A stretch of 64,000 bases of DNA from Arthrobacter crystallopoietes BAB-32 (GTDB lineage Bacteria; Actinomycetota; Actinomycetes; Actinomycetales; Micrococcaceae), in assembly GCF_000328305.2 (NCBI RefSeq), contig NZ_ANPE02000109.1, positions 1-64,000 on the forward strand, in the 5' to 3' direction. The stretch's first letter is position 1. The number at the start of each line of letters is the position of its first letter. The notes beneath the pieces were generated by a model. The model had not been told where the DNA came from and did no database searches. It worked only from the letters and a program-made list of their open reading frames with translations. Below, piece after piece: positions 44,818-53,380 of this stretch. The position numbers and the translations under genes were made by a program.

Positions 44818-46460
44818 TGAGCAAGAAGACCATGCAAAAGGACGACGTCGAGCTGCCCGCTTTGGGGTTTGCCGGCACGTTGCGCTTCATCTGGAGCCAG
44901 CTGACGAGCATGCGCACGGCGCTGTTCCTGCTGCTGCTGCTCGCTGTTGCCGCAGTCCCGGGATCCCTGTTCCCGCAGCGCCCGGCCAACCCGGCAGTAG
45001 TGACCCAGTACATCAAGGACAACCCCACGACCGGGCCGTGGCTGGACCGCTTCCAGCTGTTCGACGTCTATTCGTCCGTCTGGTTCTCCGCCATTTACCT
45101 GCTGCTGTTCATTTCGCTGATCGGCTGTGTGGTCCCGCGGGCCATCCAGCACTGGAAGGCGATGCGCTCCCAGCCGCCGCGCACCCCACGCAGGCTGTCC
45201 AGGCTGCCCGAGTACGGTGCCATGGCGCTGCCTGCCGGTTCGCAGGTGACCCGGGATTCCGCGGTCGCGGATGCTGCCCGGCTGCTCAAGCGGCGCGGCT
45301 ACCGGGTGGATGTGCGGGACGGCGGCACCGACCGGCCGTCCGTCGGCGCCGAGCGCGGCTTCTTCAAGGAAGTCGGCAACCTTGTGTTCCACGTCTCGCT
45401 GATCGGCGTGCTGATCTCGGTGGCCGTGGGCGGTCTGTTCGGCTACCGGGGCCAGAAGATCATCGTCGAGGGCGAATCCTTCGTCAACACGCTGGTGAGC
45501 TATGACAACTTCACCCCGGGCAGCAACTTCCATGAGGACCGGCTGGCACCGTATTCGATGCAGCTGGACAAGTTCGAGGTGGAGTTCGACCGGGAGTCCC
45601 AGACCCACTACGGCCAGCCGCTCGACTTCACCGCGACCATGACCACGAAGGACTCCCCGGACGCCGAACCGGAGCAGCAGATCCTGAAGGTCAACGAGCC
45701 GCTGTCCATCGGCGGGACCAACGTCTACCTGGTCGGCAACGGCTACGCGCCGGTGGTCACGGTGCGCGACGGCGACGGCAACGTGGCGTACCAGGGCCCG
45801 GTGGTCTCCGTGCCGAACGACGGCGCCTACACCTCCACCATGGTGATCAAGGTGCCCGACGCCAAGCCGGAGCAGCTGGGCTTCGTGGGCTTCTTCCTGC
45901 CGACGGCCGTTGAGGGCGAAGACGGCGTCGCCGTGGGCAGCGACCCCGATCCCTTCAACCCGCGGCTGTACCTGAACTCCTACTACGGCGATCTTGGCCT
46001 GGACGAGGGCGATCCGAAGAACGTCTACGTGCTCGACACCAGCGAACTGACGGTCCTGAACGACCGCAAGGAGGAGGCCGGCGGCATCGAGCTGGGGGCC
46101 TATGAAAGCGCTGAACTGCCCAACGGGATGGGCAGCATCACCTTCGACGGCCTCAAGCGCTACGTCGCCCTCGACATCGACCACGATCCGGGCCAGGGCG
46201 GCGCGCTGGTGTTCTCCACGCTGGCGCTGCTGGGACTGGGCGCCTCGCTGTTCATCGGCCGGCGGCGCGTCTGGGTCCGGACCGGCACGCATGAGGACGG
46301 CAGGACAATGGTCGAGTGGGGCCTGCTGGCCCGCGGCGAGGACCCCCGGCTGGAAGCCGAGTCCGCAGCGCTGCGCAAGCTTTTCGAAAAAGAGTGGCTG
46401 GCCGCCGACAACCGGCCTGCCAAGAATGACCGGGACGCCGTCGGCGTCAACGAATCCTAA
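44817..46460 (+). CDS. resB: Cytochrome c biogenesis protein ResB
   Basis: ResB partners CcsA in the System II heme-export and ligation complex. The 547-residue protein has the N-terminal helices (SMRTALFLLLLLAVAAVPGSLFPQR; VWFSAIYLLLFISLIGCVVPRAI), a third helix near 200 (VFHVSLIGVLISVAVGGLFG), a large extracytoplasmic domain and a C-terminal helix (GGALVFSTLALLGLGASLFIG). Length and layout are typical for actinobacteria. Confidence 0.95.
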   Translation: MSKKTMQKDDVELPALGFAGTLRFIWSQLTSMRTALFLLLLLAVAAVPGSLFPQRPANPAVVTQYIKDNPTTGPWLDRFQLFDVYSSVWFSAIYLLLFISLIGCVVPRAIQHWKAMRSQPPRTPRRLSRLPEYGAMALPAGSQVTRDSAVADAARLLKRRGYRVDVRDGGTDRPSVGAERGFFKEVGNLVFHVSLIGVLISVAVGGLFGYRGQKIIVEGESFVNTLVSYDNFTPGSNFHEDRLAPYSMQLDKFEVEFDRESQTHYGQPLDFTATMTTKDSPDAEPEQQILKVNEPLSIGGTNVYLVGNGYAPVVTVRDGDGNVAYQGPVVSVPNDGAYTSTMVIKVPDAKPEQLGFVGFFLPTAVEGEDGVAVGSDPDPFNPRLYLNSYYGDLGLDEGDPKNVYVLDTSELTVLNDRKEEAGGIELGAYESAELPNGMGSITFDGLKRYVALDIDHDPGQGGALVFSTLALLGLGASLFIGRRRVWVRTGTHEDGRTMVEWGLLARGEDPRLEAESAALRKLFEKEWLAADNRPAKNDRDAVGVNES

Positions 46461-46474
46461 GGACGTGCCCGAGC

Positions 46475-47506
46475 ATGCCAAGCATTGACGAAACCCTCGG
46501 CCAGTACAGCGAGCTGTTCATCCTGCTCGCGGCCATGGCGTTCACGGTGGCCTTCATCGCCTTCTGCTGGGATCTGGCAACATCCAGCAAGACGATCCGC
46601 GCGGTGGAGAACCGCCTGGCCGAAGAGCGTGCCGCGCAGAAGGTGCCCGCTGCCGTCGGCGCCGGCGGTGCGCCGGCTGAAGCAGGAAGCGGCCAGGAGG
46701 TCAGCTTCGAAATGGCCGACGAGTCAATGGATTACGGTTCCGAGCGCCGCAACGCCGCCCGTATCGGCGTGGCCGTCAGCATCCTGGCCACCCTGATCCT
46801 GGCTGCCGGGGTGGTCAGCCGCGGCATCGCGGCCCACCGCGTGCCGTGGGGCAACATGTACGAGTTCTGCACGACCGGCGCGCTGGTCGTGGCCCTGGTC
46901 TACCTCGTCGCCCTGGTCAAGAAGGACCTGCGCTTCCTGGGCTCCTTCGTGATCGGCCTGGTGGTCATTATGCTCTGCGCCGCCGCTATCGGGTTCCCCA
47001 CGCCGGTGGCCCACCTGGTGCCGGCCCTGCAGAGCTACTGGCTGATCATCCACGTCTCCGTGGCAGTGATTGCATCCGCACTGTTCACCCTGACTTTCGC
47101 CATGTCGGTGCTGCAGCTGATGCAGTCCGGCCGCGAGGCGCGGGCGCGGGCTGGCCAGAAGGACCGGCTGGCCTTCATGCGTCTTGCCCCCTCGGCACTG
47201 ACCCTGGAAAACGTCGCCTACCGGATCAACGCCGTCGCCTTCGTCCTCTGGACCTTCACGCTGATGGCCGGTGCGATCTGGGCTGAGAAGGCCTGGGGCC
47301 GGTACTGGGGCTGGGACACCAAGGAAGTCTGGACGTTCGTGATCTGGGTTGTCTACGCCGGCTACCTGCACGCCCGCGCCACCCGCGGCTGGACCGGGAC
47401 CCGCGCGGCCTGGCTGTCGATCGTTGGCTACCTCTGCGTGATCTTCAACTTCACCATCGTCAACGTCTTCTTCTCCGGCCTGCACAGCTACTCCGGCATC
47501 CAGTAG
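46475..47506 (+). CDS. ccsA: Cytochrome c biogenesis protein CcsA/CcsB (heme handling)
   Basis: This 343-residue membrane protein contains the tryptophan-rich heme motif WGRYWGWDTKEVWTFVIW near residue 270, the WWD-type signature of heme-handling proteins, with flanking histidines in helix segments (LIIHVSVAV, YLHARATRGW). It presents heme for attachment to apocytochrome c, working with ResB. AAGGAC precedes the ATG by eight bases. It ends the operon and is followed by a strong terminator. Confidence 0.95.
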   Translation: MPSIDETLGQYSELFILLAAMAFTVAFIAFCWDLATSSKTIRAVENRLAEERAAQKVPAAVGAGGAPAEAGSGQEVSFEMADESMDYGSERRNAARIGVAVSILATLILAAGVVSRGIAAHRVPWGNMYEFCTTGALVVALVYLVALVKKDLRFLGSFVIGLVVIMLCAAAIGFPTPVAHLVPALQSYWLIIHVSVAVIASALFTLTFAMSVLQLMQSGREARARAGQKDRLAFMRLAPSALTLENVAYRINAVAFVLWTFTLMAGAIWAEKAWGRYWGWDTKEVWTFVIWVVYAGYLHARATRGWTGTRAAWLSIVGYLCVIFNFTIVNVFFSGLHSYSGIQ

Positions 47507-47515
47507 CCGGAACCG

Positions 47516-47570
47516 GACAATAACGAAGCCCCGCAGTTTTCAAATCAAACTGCGGGGCTTCGTTATTGTC
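47516..47570. terminator. 24-bp perfect terminator hairpin after ccsA
   Basis: Bases 47516-47539 pair perfectly with 47547-47570 around a 7-base loop. The inner half (AAGCCCCGCAGTTT and its complement) is a classic GC stem with flanking T/A runs; the outer half is AT-rich. It stands 10 bases after the ccsA stop and 64 bases from the convergent PLDc_N gene stop, so it can serve both strands. Confidence 0.93.
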
Positions 47571-47633
47571 TTCGCGAGCTGAACCGGCCGGCCGGCCCAT
47601 TTGCGCACGACGGCGGATCGCCGGCTGCGGTTA

Positions 47634-48014
47634 TCAGCGCGGGGCGCCGGGATTGTCCCGGCCTTCCTCGCCGAGCTGGTCCTTGTCCTTCTTTTTCAGT
47701 TCCCGGCGGCGCTTTTCCTGCTCCGCCTCGCGCTGCTGCTGGCGGCGCTGGCGGTCCAGGTTGCGCAGGAAGGCCACGTCGTCGTCCGGAGCCATGGGGC
47801 GGCGCTGCTGCACCTGCGGCCGCGGGCTGGAGCTGGGCCTGCCGAAGAAGAACCACAGCAGGGCGCCAATCAGCGGGACCAGGACGATGGTCAGGATCCA
47901 GCCTGGCTTGGAAATGCTGCGCACTTCCTGCGGCCGCGAGCGGATGCACTCGATGAGCGCATAGATGATGACGGAGACCGCCACCACGACGAGGAAAATG
48001 TACACACGGGCCAT
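47634..48014 (-). CDS. PLDc_N-domain small membrane protein
   Basis: The 126-residue protein has two membrane helices (VYIFLVVVAVSVIIYALIECI and WILTIVLVPLIGALLWFFFGRP) forming the phospholipase-D-nuclease N-terminal (PLDc_N) module. A highly charged cytoplasmic tail of Arg, Gln, Glu and Lys (RQRRQQQREAEQEKRRRELK) is predicted to form a coiled coil. The catalytic PLD domain is absent. Function is unknown; such short proteins are common in this phylum. Confidence 0.85.
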   Translation of the reverse strand: MARVYIFLVVVAVSVIIYALIECIRSRPQEVRSISKPGWILTIVLVPLIGALLWFFFGRPSSSPRPQVQQRRPMAPDDDVAFLRNLDRQRRQQQREAEQEKRRRELKKKDKDQLGEEGRDNPGAPR

Positions 48015-48020
48015 GACTTA

Positions 48021-48026
48021 ATTGTA
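48021..48026 (-). promoter_or_regulatory. Leaderless-type -10 of the PLDc_N gene
   Basis: TACAAT on the minus strand, then six bases and the ATG. It is the closest match to the TATAAT consensus among these promoters. Confidence 0.55.
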
Positions 48027-48109
48027 GTTGAGCCGCGCCGCCCGCCCTTGGCCGGTCGCGGCCATTCAGCTCTGAGCGCGACGGCGGCCGGGGCCATGGC
48101 AGGGGGGCG

Positions 48110-48115
48110 TAAACT
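48110..48115 (+). promoter_or_regulatory. Leaderless-type -10 of the DUF4229 gene
   Basis: TAAACT, then six bases and GTG 48122. Confidence 0.5.
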
Positions 48116-48121
48116 TGTGGG

Positions 48122-48436
48122 GTGGCTTTTTGGAAATTCACCGCACTGCGGCTCGGGTTCGTCGCCCTGATCTTCGTGCTCGGGCTGTTCCTGCAGCTTG
48201 GCATCATCTATTCGGCCATCGTGTCGGTGATCATGGCCTGGTGCATCACGTACCTGTTCTTCCGCAAGATGCGCGACGAGGCGGCGCTGGCGCTGCAGAA
48301 CAGGCTCACCGGGAAAGCCAAGCCCATCCGCACCTCGACCGAGATCTCGGACGCGATGGCCGAAGACGAGGCGGTCGACCGCCACGGGCAGCTGCACGTC
48401 GACGCGGACCGCAAGCCGCGGCAGGCCAAGGACTGA
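48122..48436 (+). CDS. DUF4229 small membrane protein
   Basis: This 104-residue protein has two membrane helices (LGFVALIFVLGLFLQLGIIYS and VSVIMAWCITYLFFRKM) and a charged cytoplasmic tail (RDEAALALQNRL...AEDEAVDRHGQL). DUF4229 proteins regularly lie next to menaquinone genes in actinobacteria, and here menA is convergent 18 bases away. No function is known. Confidence 0.87.
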   Translation: MAFWKFTALRLGFVALIFVLGLFLQLGIIYSAIVSVIMAWCITYLFFRKMRDEAALALQNRLTGKAKPIRTSTEISDAMAEDEAVDRHGQLHVDADRKPRQAKD

Positions 48437-48454
48437 TCCCGCAGCCGGCCCCGG

Positions 48455-49336
48455 CTACACCAGCTGCGTGAGCACCATGCCCAGGGTGAAGGCAGCTGCG
48501 AAGCACAGGCTGACCACGCCGGTCTGCTTCAGCACCGGAATCAGGTCCTGCCGCCGGTGTCCGCGCAGCATGACCCAGCTGGGCGTGATGCAGAGCGGTG
48601 CCACCAGCAGCACCAGCAGGATCCACGGGTGGTCATTGACGAGCAGCAGGGGCAGCAGGAGCGCCAGCGCCAGCATCATCACATAGCTGACCCGGGCGGC
48701 GTCGTCGCCTATCCGCACGGCGAGCGTCTTCTTCCCGGCCTCGCGGTCCGTGGGGATGTCCCGGACGTTGTTGGCCATCAGCAGGGCGCTGGCCAGCAGC
48801 CCGATTGAGACGGCGCCGAGGAACGAGGACCAGCTCACCGCCAGCGCCTGCGTATAGGTGGTGCCCATCGTGGCCACGATCCCGAAGAACAGGAACACGA
48901 ACACTTCGCCCAGCCCGATGTAGCCGTACGGGTTCTTGCCGCCGGTGTAGCCCCAGGCCGCGAGCACGCAGCCGACCCCGACGAGCAGCAGCGGCCAAGT
49001 TCCGGACAGGATCACCAGCAGCAGCCCGCACAGCATGGCGGCGCCGAAACAGCCGAACGCGGCATACTTCACGGACCGAGGCGAAGCCAGCCCCGAGGCG
49101 GTCAGCCGCACCGGGCCCACCCGGACGTCGTCGGTGCCTCGAATGCCGTCCGAGTAGTCGTTGGCGTAGTTCACGCCCACCTGGAACAGCACGGCGATGA
49201 GCAGCGCCAGCAAGGCCCGCAGCGGATGGAACGCCTCCAGGTCGTACGCCGCCGCACTGCCCACGATGACGGGAGCAATGCCCAGCGGGAGGGTGCGGAG
49301 GCGGGCGCCTTCAATCCAATGGGCGGCAGTTGCCAC
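48455..49336 (-). CDS. menA: 1,4-dihydroxy-2-naphthoate polyprenyltransferase
   Basis: MenA joins the naphthoate ring to a polyprenyl chain in menaquinone synthesis. The 293-residue UbiA-family protein has the aspartate-rich motifs NYANDYSDGIRGTD near residue 70 and NNVRDIPTDREAGKKTLAVRIG near 190, which bind the prenyl diphosphate through magnesium, within eight or nine membrane helices. The start is GTG 49336, eight bases after AAGGA. It lies 57 bases downstream of menE on the same strand. Confidence 0.95.
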   Translation of the reverse strand: MATAAHWIEGARLRTLPLGIAPVIVGSAAAYDLEAFHPLRALLALLIAVLFQVGVNYANDYSDGIRGTDDVRVGPVRLTASGLASPRSVKYAAFGCFGAAMLCGLLLVILSGTWPLLLVGVGCVLAAWGYTGGKNPYGYIGLGEVFVFLFFGIVATMGTTYTQALAVSWSSFLGAVSIGLLASALLMANNVRDIPTDREAGKKTLAVRIGDDAARVSYVMMLALALLLPLLLVNDHPWILLVLLVAPLCITPSWVMLRGHRRQDLIPVLKQTGVVSLCFAAAFTLGMVLTQLV

Positions 49337-49393
49337 TGTGCAGGTCCTTCTCAATCTCGCGTTCAGGAATCCGCGGCGCACGGCCGCAACGTT

Positions 49394-50535
49394 CTATTCT
49401 CCCGTACTCGGGGCACCGCCGGGTTCAGCCGGCGCCTTCACCGCGCGGCGCAGCAGTCCGGCCACCGTGAGCCGGTCCGGTTTGCCGTTTTCCAGCAGGG
49501 GCAGCGCGTCCAGGAACACAAGGTGGCGCGGGGCAGCCGGTCCACCGAGTTCCGCGCGCACGTGCGCCTGGATGTCTTCGGCGGAGGCGGAACCGACGAC
49601 GGCGGCCGCCACCTCGGTGCCCCACTCCGGGCTGTCTATTCCCGCCACAAGGGCGGCCTGCACTCCGGGCACCGCTTCGATGGCCGCGGCGACGGCGGCG
49701 GCAGAGACTTTCACCCCGCCGGTGATGAGCACGTCGTCCGCACGGCCGCTGACCGACAGTACGCCGCCCTCCCACGCGCCCAGGTCGGAGGTACGGAACC
49801 AGCGCGTCCCGGCTTCCTGGCGGAAGTGTTCGGAGGTCAGCTGCGGATTGTCCAGGTAGCCTGCGGCCACCACCTCGCCGCCGAGCAGGATCCGGCCCTG
49901 CTCCAGCCGGACCTGGACCCCGTCGAGCGGAACGCCGTCGTAGACGCAGCCGCCGCAGGTCTCGCTCATGCCATAGGTCCGCACAATCTCAAGGAGTGCT
50001 TGGCCGCCTCGGAGCGCAGCCGATCGGACAGCCGGGCCCCGCCAAGGAGGATCGCGTCGAACCGCCGCAGCGCCGCGATGGTGCCGGCCGACGGTTCCTC
50101 GAGCAGCCGGTGCAGCTGGGTCGGCACCAGGGACGTGATCCGGAACCGGTGTGTCAGCTGCTCAGCCGCGGCGGTGAAGGCTTCCGCCGTGAACCCGCCG
50201 GCCAGGTCCATGACCGCGGGCTCCGTGCCGGCGTGGAGCGAGCGGACCAGCACCTGCAGGCCGGCCACGTAGTTCGGGGCGAGCGCCAGCAGCCACTGTC
50301 CCTCGCCGCCCAGCCGCCGGACGGTGCCGCGGGAGGAAGCAGCCAGGGCCTCTGCGCCCAGCATGGTCGCCTTGGGCGTCCCGGTGGAGCCGGACGTCCG
50401 GACTACTGCCGCCGTTCCGGGTGCCAGCCCGGCGGACAGCACCGGTTGCGGCGTTCCGCCGGCATCCAGTTCCACGGCCGGTCCGCGGCCGGCCAGGGCT
50501 GCAGACAAAGCGGTGAGGGCAGGCGCCACATCCAT
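49394..50535 (-). pseudogene. menE: o-succinylbenzoate--CoA ligase, single-base frameshift
   Basis: Two frames together encode MenE, which activates o-succinylbenzoate for ring closure by MenB. The N-terminal frame (50535 down to 49966) has the AMP-binding loop VVRTSGSTGTPKATML and ends abnormally after EAAKHSLRLCG. The C-terminal frame resumes with RTYGMSETCGGCVYDGVPLDG, the adenylate motif, and ends with the catalytic-lysine region ENGKPDRLTV. Restoring one C at 49993-49994 (TCCTT to TCCCTT) joins them as HSLEIVRTYGMSE and gives a 380-residue protein. MenE is needed for menaquinone, the expected sole quinone here, so a real loss would be surprising. Confidence 0.87.
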
Positions 50536-50541
50536 CGGCGC

Positions 50542-50547
50542 AGCCTA
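50542..50547 (-). promoter_or_regulatory. Leaderless-type -10 of menE, overlapping the menB stop
   Basis: TAGGCT on the minus strand, then six bases and ATG 50535. It includes the menB TAG codon (50545-50547), so menE may have its own start within the apparent operon. Confidence 0.4.
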
Positions 50548-51534
50548 GAAGTGGTACGGGAAGCTGGACCAGTCCGGGTCGCGCTTCTGCAGGAAAGCGT
50601 CCCGGCCCTCGACGGCCTCGTCGGTCATGTACGCCAGCCGGGTCGCTTCCCCGGCGAAGACCTGCTGGCCGGCCAGCCCGTCGTCTGCGAGGTTGAAGGC
50701 GAACTTGAGCATCCGGATGGCCTGCGGGGACTGCCTGGCGATGTCGGCCGCGTACTCCAGCGCGACCTGCTCCAGCCGCTCATGGTCCACCGCTTCATTG
50801 ACTGCACCCATCCGCACCATGTCCTCGGCAGAATACTCCCGGGCCAGGAAGAAGATCTCTCGGGCGGCCTTCTGGCCGATCTGCCGCGCCAGCAGCGCCG
50901 AACCGTAGCCGGCGTCGAAGCTGCCAACCGTGGCGTCGGTCTGCTTGAATTTGCCGTGCTGGCGGGAGGCGATGGTCAGGTCCGACACCACATGGAGCGA
51001 GTGTCCGCCGCCCGCGGACCAGCCATTGACGACGGCGATGACCACCTTGGGCATCGTGCGCATCAGGCGCTGGACCTCCAGGATGTGGAGCCGGCCGGCA
51101 CGGGCCGGATCGATCGTTTCCTGGGTCTCGCCGTCTGTATCTTGTATTACGTACCTGTAGCCGTCGCGGCCGCGGATCCGCTGGTCGCCGCCGGAGCAGA
51201 AGGAATGCCCGCCGTCCTTGGGGGAGGGGCCGTTGCCGGTGAGCAGCACGGCGGCCACATCCGGAGTCATCCGGGCATGGTCCATCGCGCGGAACAGTTC
51301 GTCCACCGTGCCCGGACGGAAGGCATTGCGGACCTCGGGCCGGTTGAAGGCAATCCGCACCGCCGGCAGGTCGCGCAGGATCCTGCCCTCGGCGTCGCGC
51401 TCCACCTGGCGGTGGTAGGTCAGGTCCTGGAAGTCGAAGCCGGAAACTTCGCGCCACTGGAATGGATCGAAGACGTCGGAGACTTTCGCGGGCAGTACGT
51501 CGGCAGCAGCCGGTGCGGAATGGTCTGTACTCAC
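50545..51534 (-). CDS. menB: 1,4-dihydroxy-2-naphthoyl-CoA synthase
   Basis: MenB is the crotonase-fold enzyme that cyclises o-succinylbenzoyl-CoA. The 329-residue protein has an extended N-terminus as in mycobacteria. Visible motifs are HSFCSGGDQRIRG (oxyanion hole), NGWSAGGGHSLHVVSDLTIAS and the catalytic TDATVGSFDAGYGSALLARQIG. The start is GTG 51534, fixed by a leaderless-type promoter. The order menB-menE-menA runs on one strand. Confidence 0.95.
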   Translation of the reverse strand: MSTDHSAPAAADVLPAKVSDVFDPFQWREVSGFDFQDLTYHRQVERDAEGRILRDLPAVRIAFNRPEVRNAFRPGTVDELFRAMDHARMTPDVAAVLLTGNGPSPKDGGHSFCSGGDQRIRGRDGYRYVIQDTDGETQETIDPARAGRLHILEVQRLMRTMPKVVIAVVNGWSAGGGHSLHVVSDLTIASRQHGKFKQTDATVGSFDAGYGSALLARQIGQKAAREIFFLAREYSAEDMVRMGAVNEAVDHERLEQVALEYAADIARQSPQAIRMLKFAFNLADDGLAGQQVFAGEATRLAYMTDEAVEGRDAFLQKRDPDWSSFPYHF

Positions 51535-51541
51535 GCCCTCG

Positions 51542-51547
51542 AGTCTA
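51542..51547 (-). promoter_or_regulatory. Leaderless-type -10 of menB
   Basis: TAGACT on the minus strand, then seven bases and GTG 51534. Confidence 0.5.
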
Positions 51548-51580
51548 TCGCCGCCCCGAAACGGCCTTCGCCTGCTTGGC

Positions 51581-52018
51581 TTAGGAGATGCAGAATTCGT
51601 TGCCTTCCGGGTCTGCCATGGTGTACCAGGTGTGGGGGCCCTGCCGGCCGTCGTGCAGGTAGGTGGCGCCGCGCGCTTCCAGCCTGGCCCGGGCCTCGTC
51701 CTTGTCGGCACCGCCGAGGTCGACGTCCCAGTGCACCCGGTTCTTCACCGACTTTGATTCCGGAACCGTTTGGAAGAGGATACGGCGGCGGCCGCGTCGA
51801 CCGGCGTCCTCTGCCGGACAGATCGCTGCGCCGGGCCTCCAGACGCGGACGCCGTTGTGGACGATGGTTTCCTCTTCGGTGGCAAAGCCCTTGGCAATCA
51901 TCTCCGACACGAAGTCCTGGTCCGTCGGCTCGACGATCCAGCCCAGCGTCTCTGCCCACCAGTCGGCCTGTTGATGCGGATCCGCGCTGTCTACCACTAC
52001 CTGGATGTTGAAGGTCAT
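51581..52018 (-). CDS. VOC-family (glyoxalase-like) protein
   Basis: This 145-residue protein has the paired beta-alpha-beta3 modules of the vicinal-oxygen-chelate fold: it opens with FNIQVVVDSADPHQQADWWAETLGW and closes with PHTWYTMADPEGNEFCIS. The second module (NRVHWDVDLGGADKDEARARLEARGATYL) is the DUF1348/glyoxalase_6-like type. The enzyme activity cannot be named. It stands between menB and divergent stress-type genes. Confidence 0.85.
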   Translation of the reverse strand: MTFNIQVVVDSADPHQQADWWAETLGWIVEPTDQDFVSEMIAKGFATEEETIVHNGVRVWRPGAAICPAEDAGRRGRRRILFQTVPESKSVKNRVHWDVDLGGADKDEARARLEARGATYLHDGRQGPHTWYTMADPEGNEFCIS

Positions 52019-52024
52019 GGCCCG

Positions 52025-52030
52025 ACCCTA
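52025..52030 (-). promoter_or_regulatory. Leaderless-type -10 of the VOC gene
   Basis: TAGGGT on the minus strand, then six bases and ATG 52018. Confidence 0.45.
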
Positions 52031-52270
52031 TGGCCGGCGGAGGATGGGCAACAGGGGAAACCGGACAGCTTTCGTCCTGGTTTGCCGAAGGCAGCTCTAG
52101 CCTCTGACCGTCACGCTTAGGGAATGGCCCCGAGTACGACGGCGGCGGGGGACCAGGTGCCCCACCGCGTCTTCTTACGGGCCGCGCCGTCACCTTCCCC
52201 GTCCTGTCGGCAGGCATCGGCTACTGTGATGGGCAAGCAACGCCGGGAAATGACGGGAGGAATGCCGCCG

Positions 52271-52750
52271 ATGGCACACCAGTTGGAACTGGCCCGCTAT
52301 ATCGACGCCCCAGCCGAGGTCGTCTGGGATGTACTGACCGACATCGGCCGGGCCGATTCGACACTTTCGGGCGTGGACAGCGTGGAGATCCTTACTCCCG
52401 GTGCGTATCGGGAAGGCTTCCGTTGGCGCGAGACCCGGAAAATGCTGGGCAAGGCTGCCACCGAAGAGATGTGGGTAACCGAGGTCCAACCCGGGCAGTC
52501 CACCGTGGTCAAGGCTGCCTCCGGCGGCGCCGACTACACCACACGCTTCACTCTCACGCCTTCAGGGGACGGCACGGAACTACGCATGTTCTTCGGCGCT
52601 GAGCTGCAGAACCCGGGCTGGCCGGCGCGGCTGGCGATGGCGGTGTTCGGCAAGCTGGGCATCAGCGCAGCACGCAAGGCCATGCAGCAGGACCTGTACG
52701 ACATCGCGGCCGCCGCGGAGGGCAAGGCCCGGAAGGGCGGGCAGCCATGA
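52271..52750 (+). CDS. SRPBCC-family protein
   Basis: The 159-residue product is a START/Bet v1-like (polyketide cyclase 2) protein: HQLELARYIDAPAEVVWDVLTDIGRADSTLSGVDSVEIL at the start, beta strands through TTRFTLTPSGDGTELRMFFGAEL, and a long C-terminal helix. It likely binds a hydrophobic ligand; which one is unknown. GGAGG lies ten bases before ATG 52271; starts at 52250 or 52262 are also in frame. Its stop overlaps the next SRPBCC gene by four bases, so the pair is cotranslated. Confidence 0.8.
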   Translation: MAHQLELARYIDAPAEVVWDVLTDIGRADSTLSGVDSVEILTPGAYREGFRWRETRKMLGKAATEEMWVTEVQPGQSTVVKAASGGADYTTRFTLTPSGDGTELRMFFGAELQNPGWPARLAMAVFGKLGISAARKAMQQDLYDIAAAAEGKARKGGQP

Positions 52751-53226
52751 GCGGCGCATTCAGGATCGATGTCAGTCTGGACAGCACCATCGAAGGCGCT
52801 TCCATGCTGCGGTTCCGCTGCCGCTTCGCCCACAGCCTGCCCCGCGTGTGGCAGGCCCTGACCGATGACGAGCAGCTGTCGGCCTGGTTCCCGTGCCGGG
52901 TCCGGCTGGAGGAAAGGGCCGGCGGCCGCATTGAGTTCCTCTTCCCGGACCAGGAGCCGGATTACGGCGAGGTGCTGGAGTTCGAGCCCGAAAGCAGACT
53001 GGGCTTCAGCTGGGACCAGGAGGTCCTGCACTGGTATCTGCACCCCGACGCGGACGGCTGCCGGCTCATGATGACCAACACGCTGCAGGACCCGGAGTCC
53101 AGGGCGAAGGTGGCTGCCGGCTGGCACGGCTGCTTCCAGGCACTTGACGCCCTGTTGTCCGGCTCGGAGGCGCAGCTCACTCCTCTTCCCGAGCTTATTG
53201 AGCATTACCGGCAGACCCTCGGTTAG
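52747..53226 (+). CDS. SRPBCC / AHSA1-like domain protein
   Basis: This 159-residue protein belongs to the AHSA1 (Hsp90 ATPase activator homologue) branch of the SRPBCC superfamily, with RFAHSLPRVWQALTDDEQLSAWFPCRVRLEERAGGRIEFLF and a C-terminal helix (AAGWHGCFQALDALLSG). It starts at an ATGA overlap with the previous gene and together they form a two-gene unit. Function is unknown. The two paralogous folds in tandem suggest a heterodimer or shared ligand. Confidence 0.82.
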   Translation: MSGAFRIDVSLDSTIEGASMLRFRCRFAHSLPRVWQALTDDEQLSAWFPCRVRLEERAGGRIEFLFPDQEPDYGEVLEFEPESRLGFSWDQEVLHWYLHPDADGCRLMMTNTLQDPESRAKVAAGWHGCFQALDALLSGSEAQLTPLPELIEHYRQTLG

Positions 53227-53289
53227 CGGCAATTGTTGCGCCCTCCCGGCTGCTTCAGTTGACCGCCGCCACCGCCCGTGGGATTCTTT

Positions 53290-53311
53290 ATAGAACGGTC
53301 GGTCGGTAATT
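53290..53311. promoter_or_regulatory. TetR/PaaR-type operator upstream of the thiolase operon
   Basis: The complementary strand of this site contains TTACCGACCGACCGTTC, nearly identical to the site before paaZ (TTACCGAACGACCGTTC). The core fits the palindrome ACCGNNCGNNCGGT, which I recall as the PaaR motif in Corynebacterium glutamicum. It lies 70 bases before the thiolase ATG. Confidence 0.65.
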
Positions 53312-53380
53312 TCTGCCTGTGGCTGCGCCCGCGGAACCGGCCGGCGGACTACTACGGAACACAGACTCGAGGGACTTTCA

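Noticed and set aside
44598-46481. A 627-codon frame antisense to ccdA/resB
   Set aside because: It spans several unambiguous genes of the opposite strand and shows no domain.
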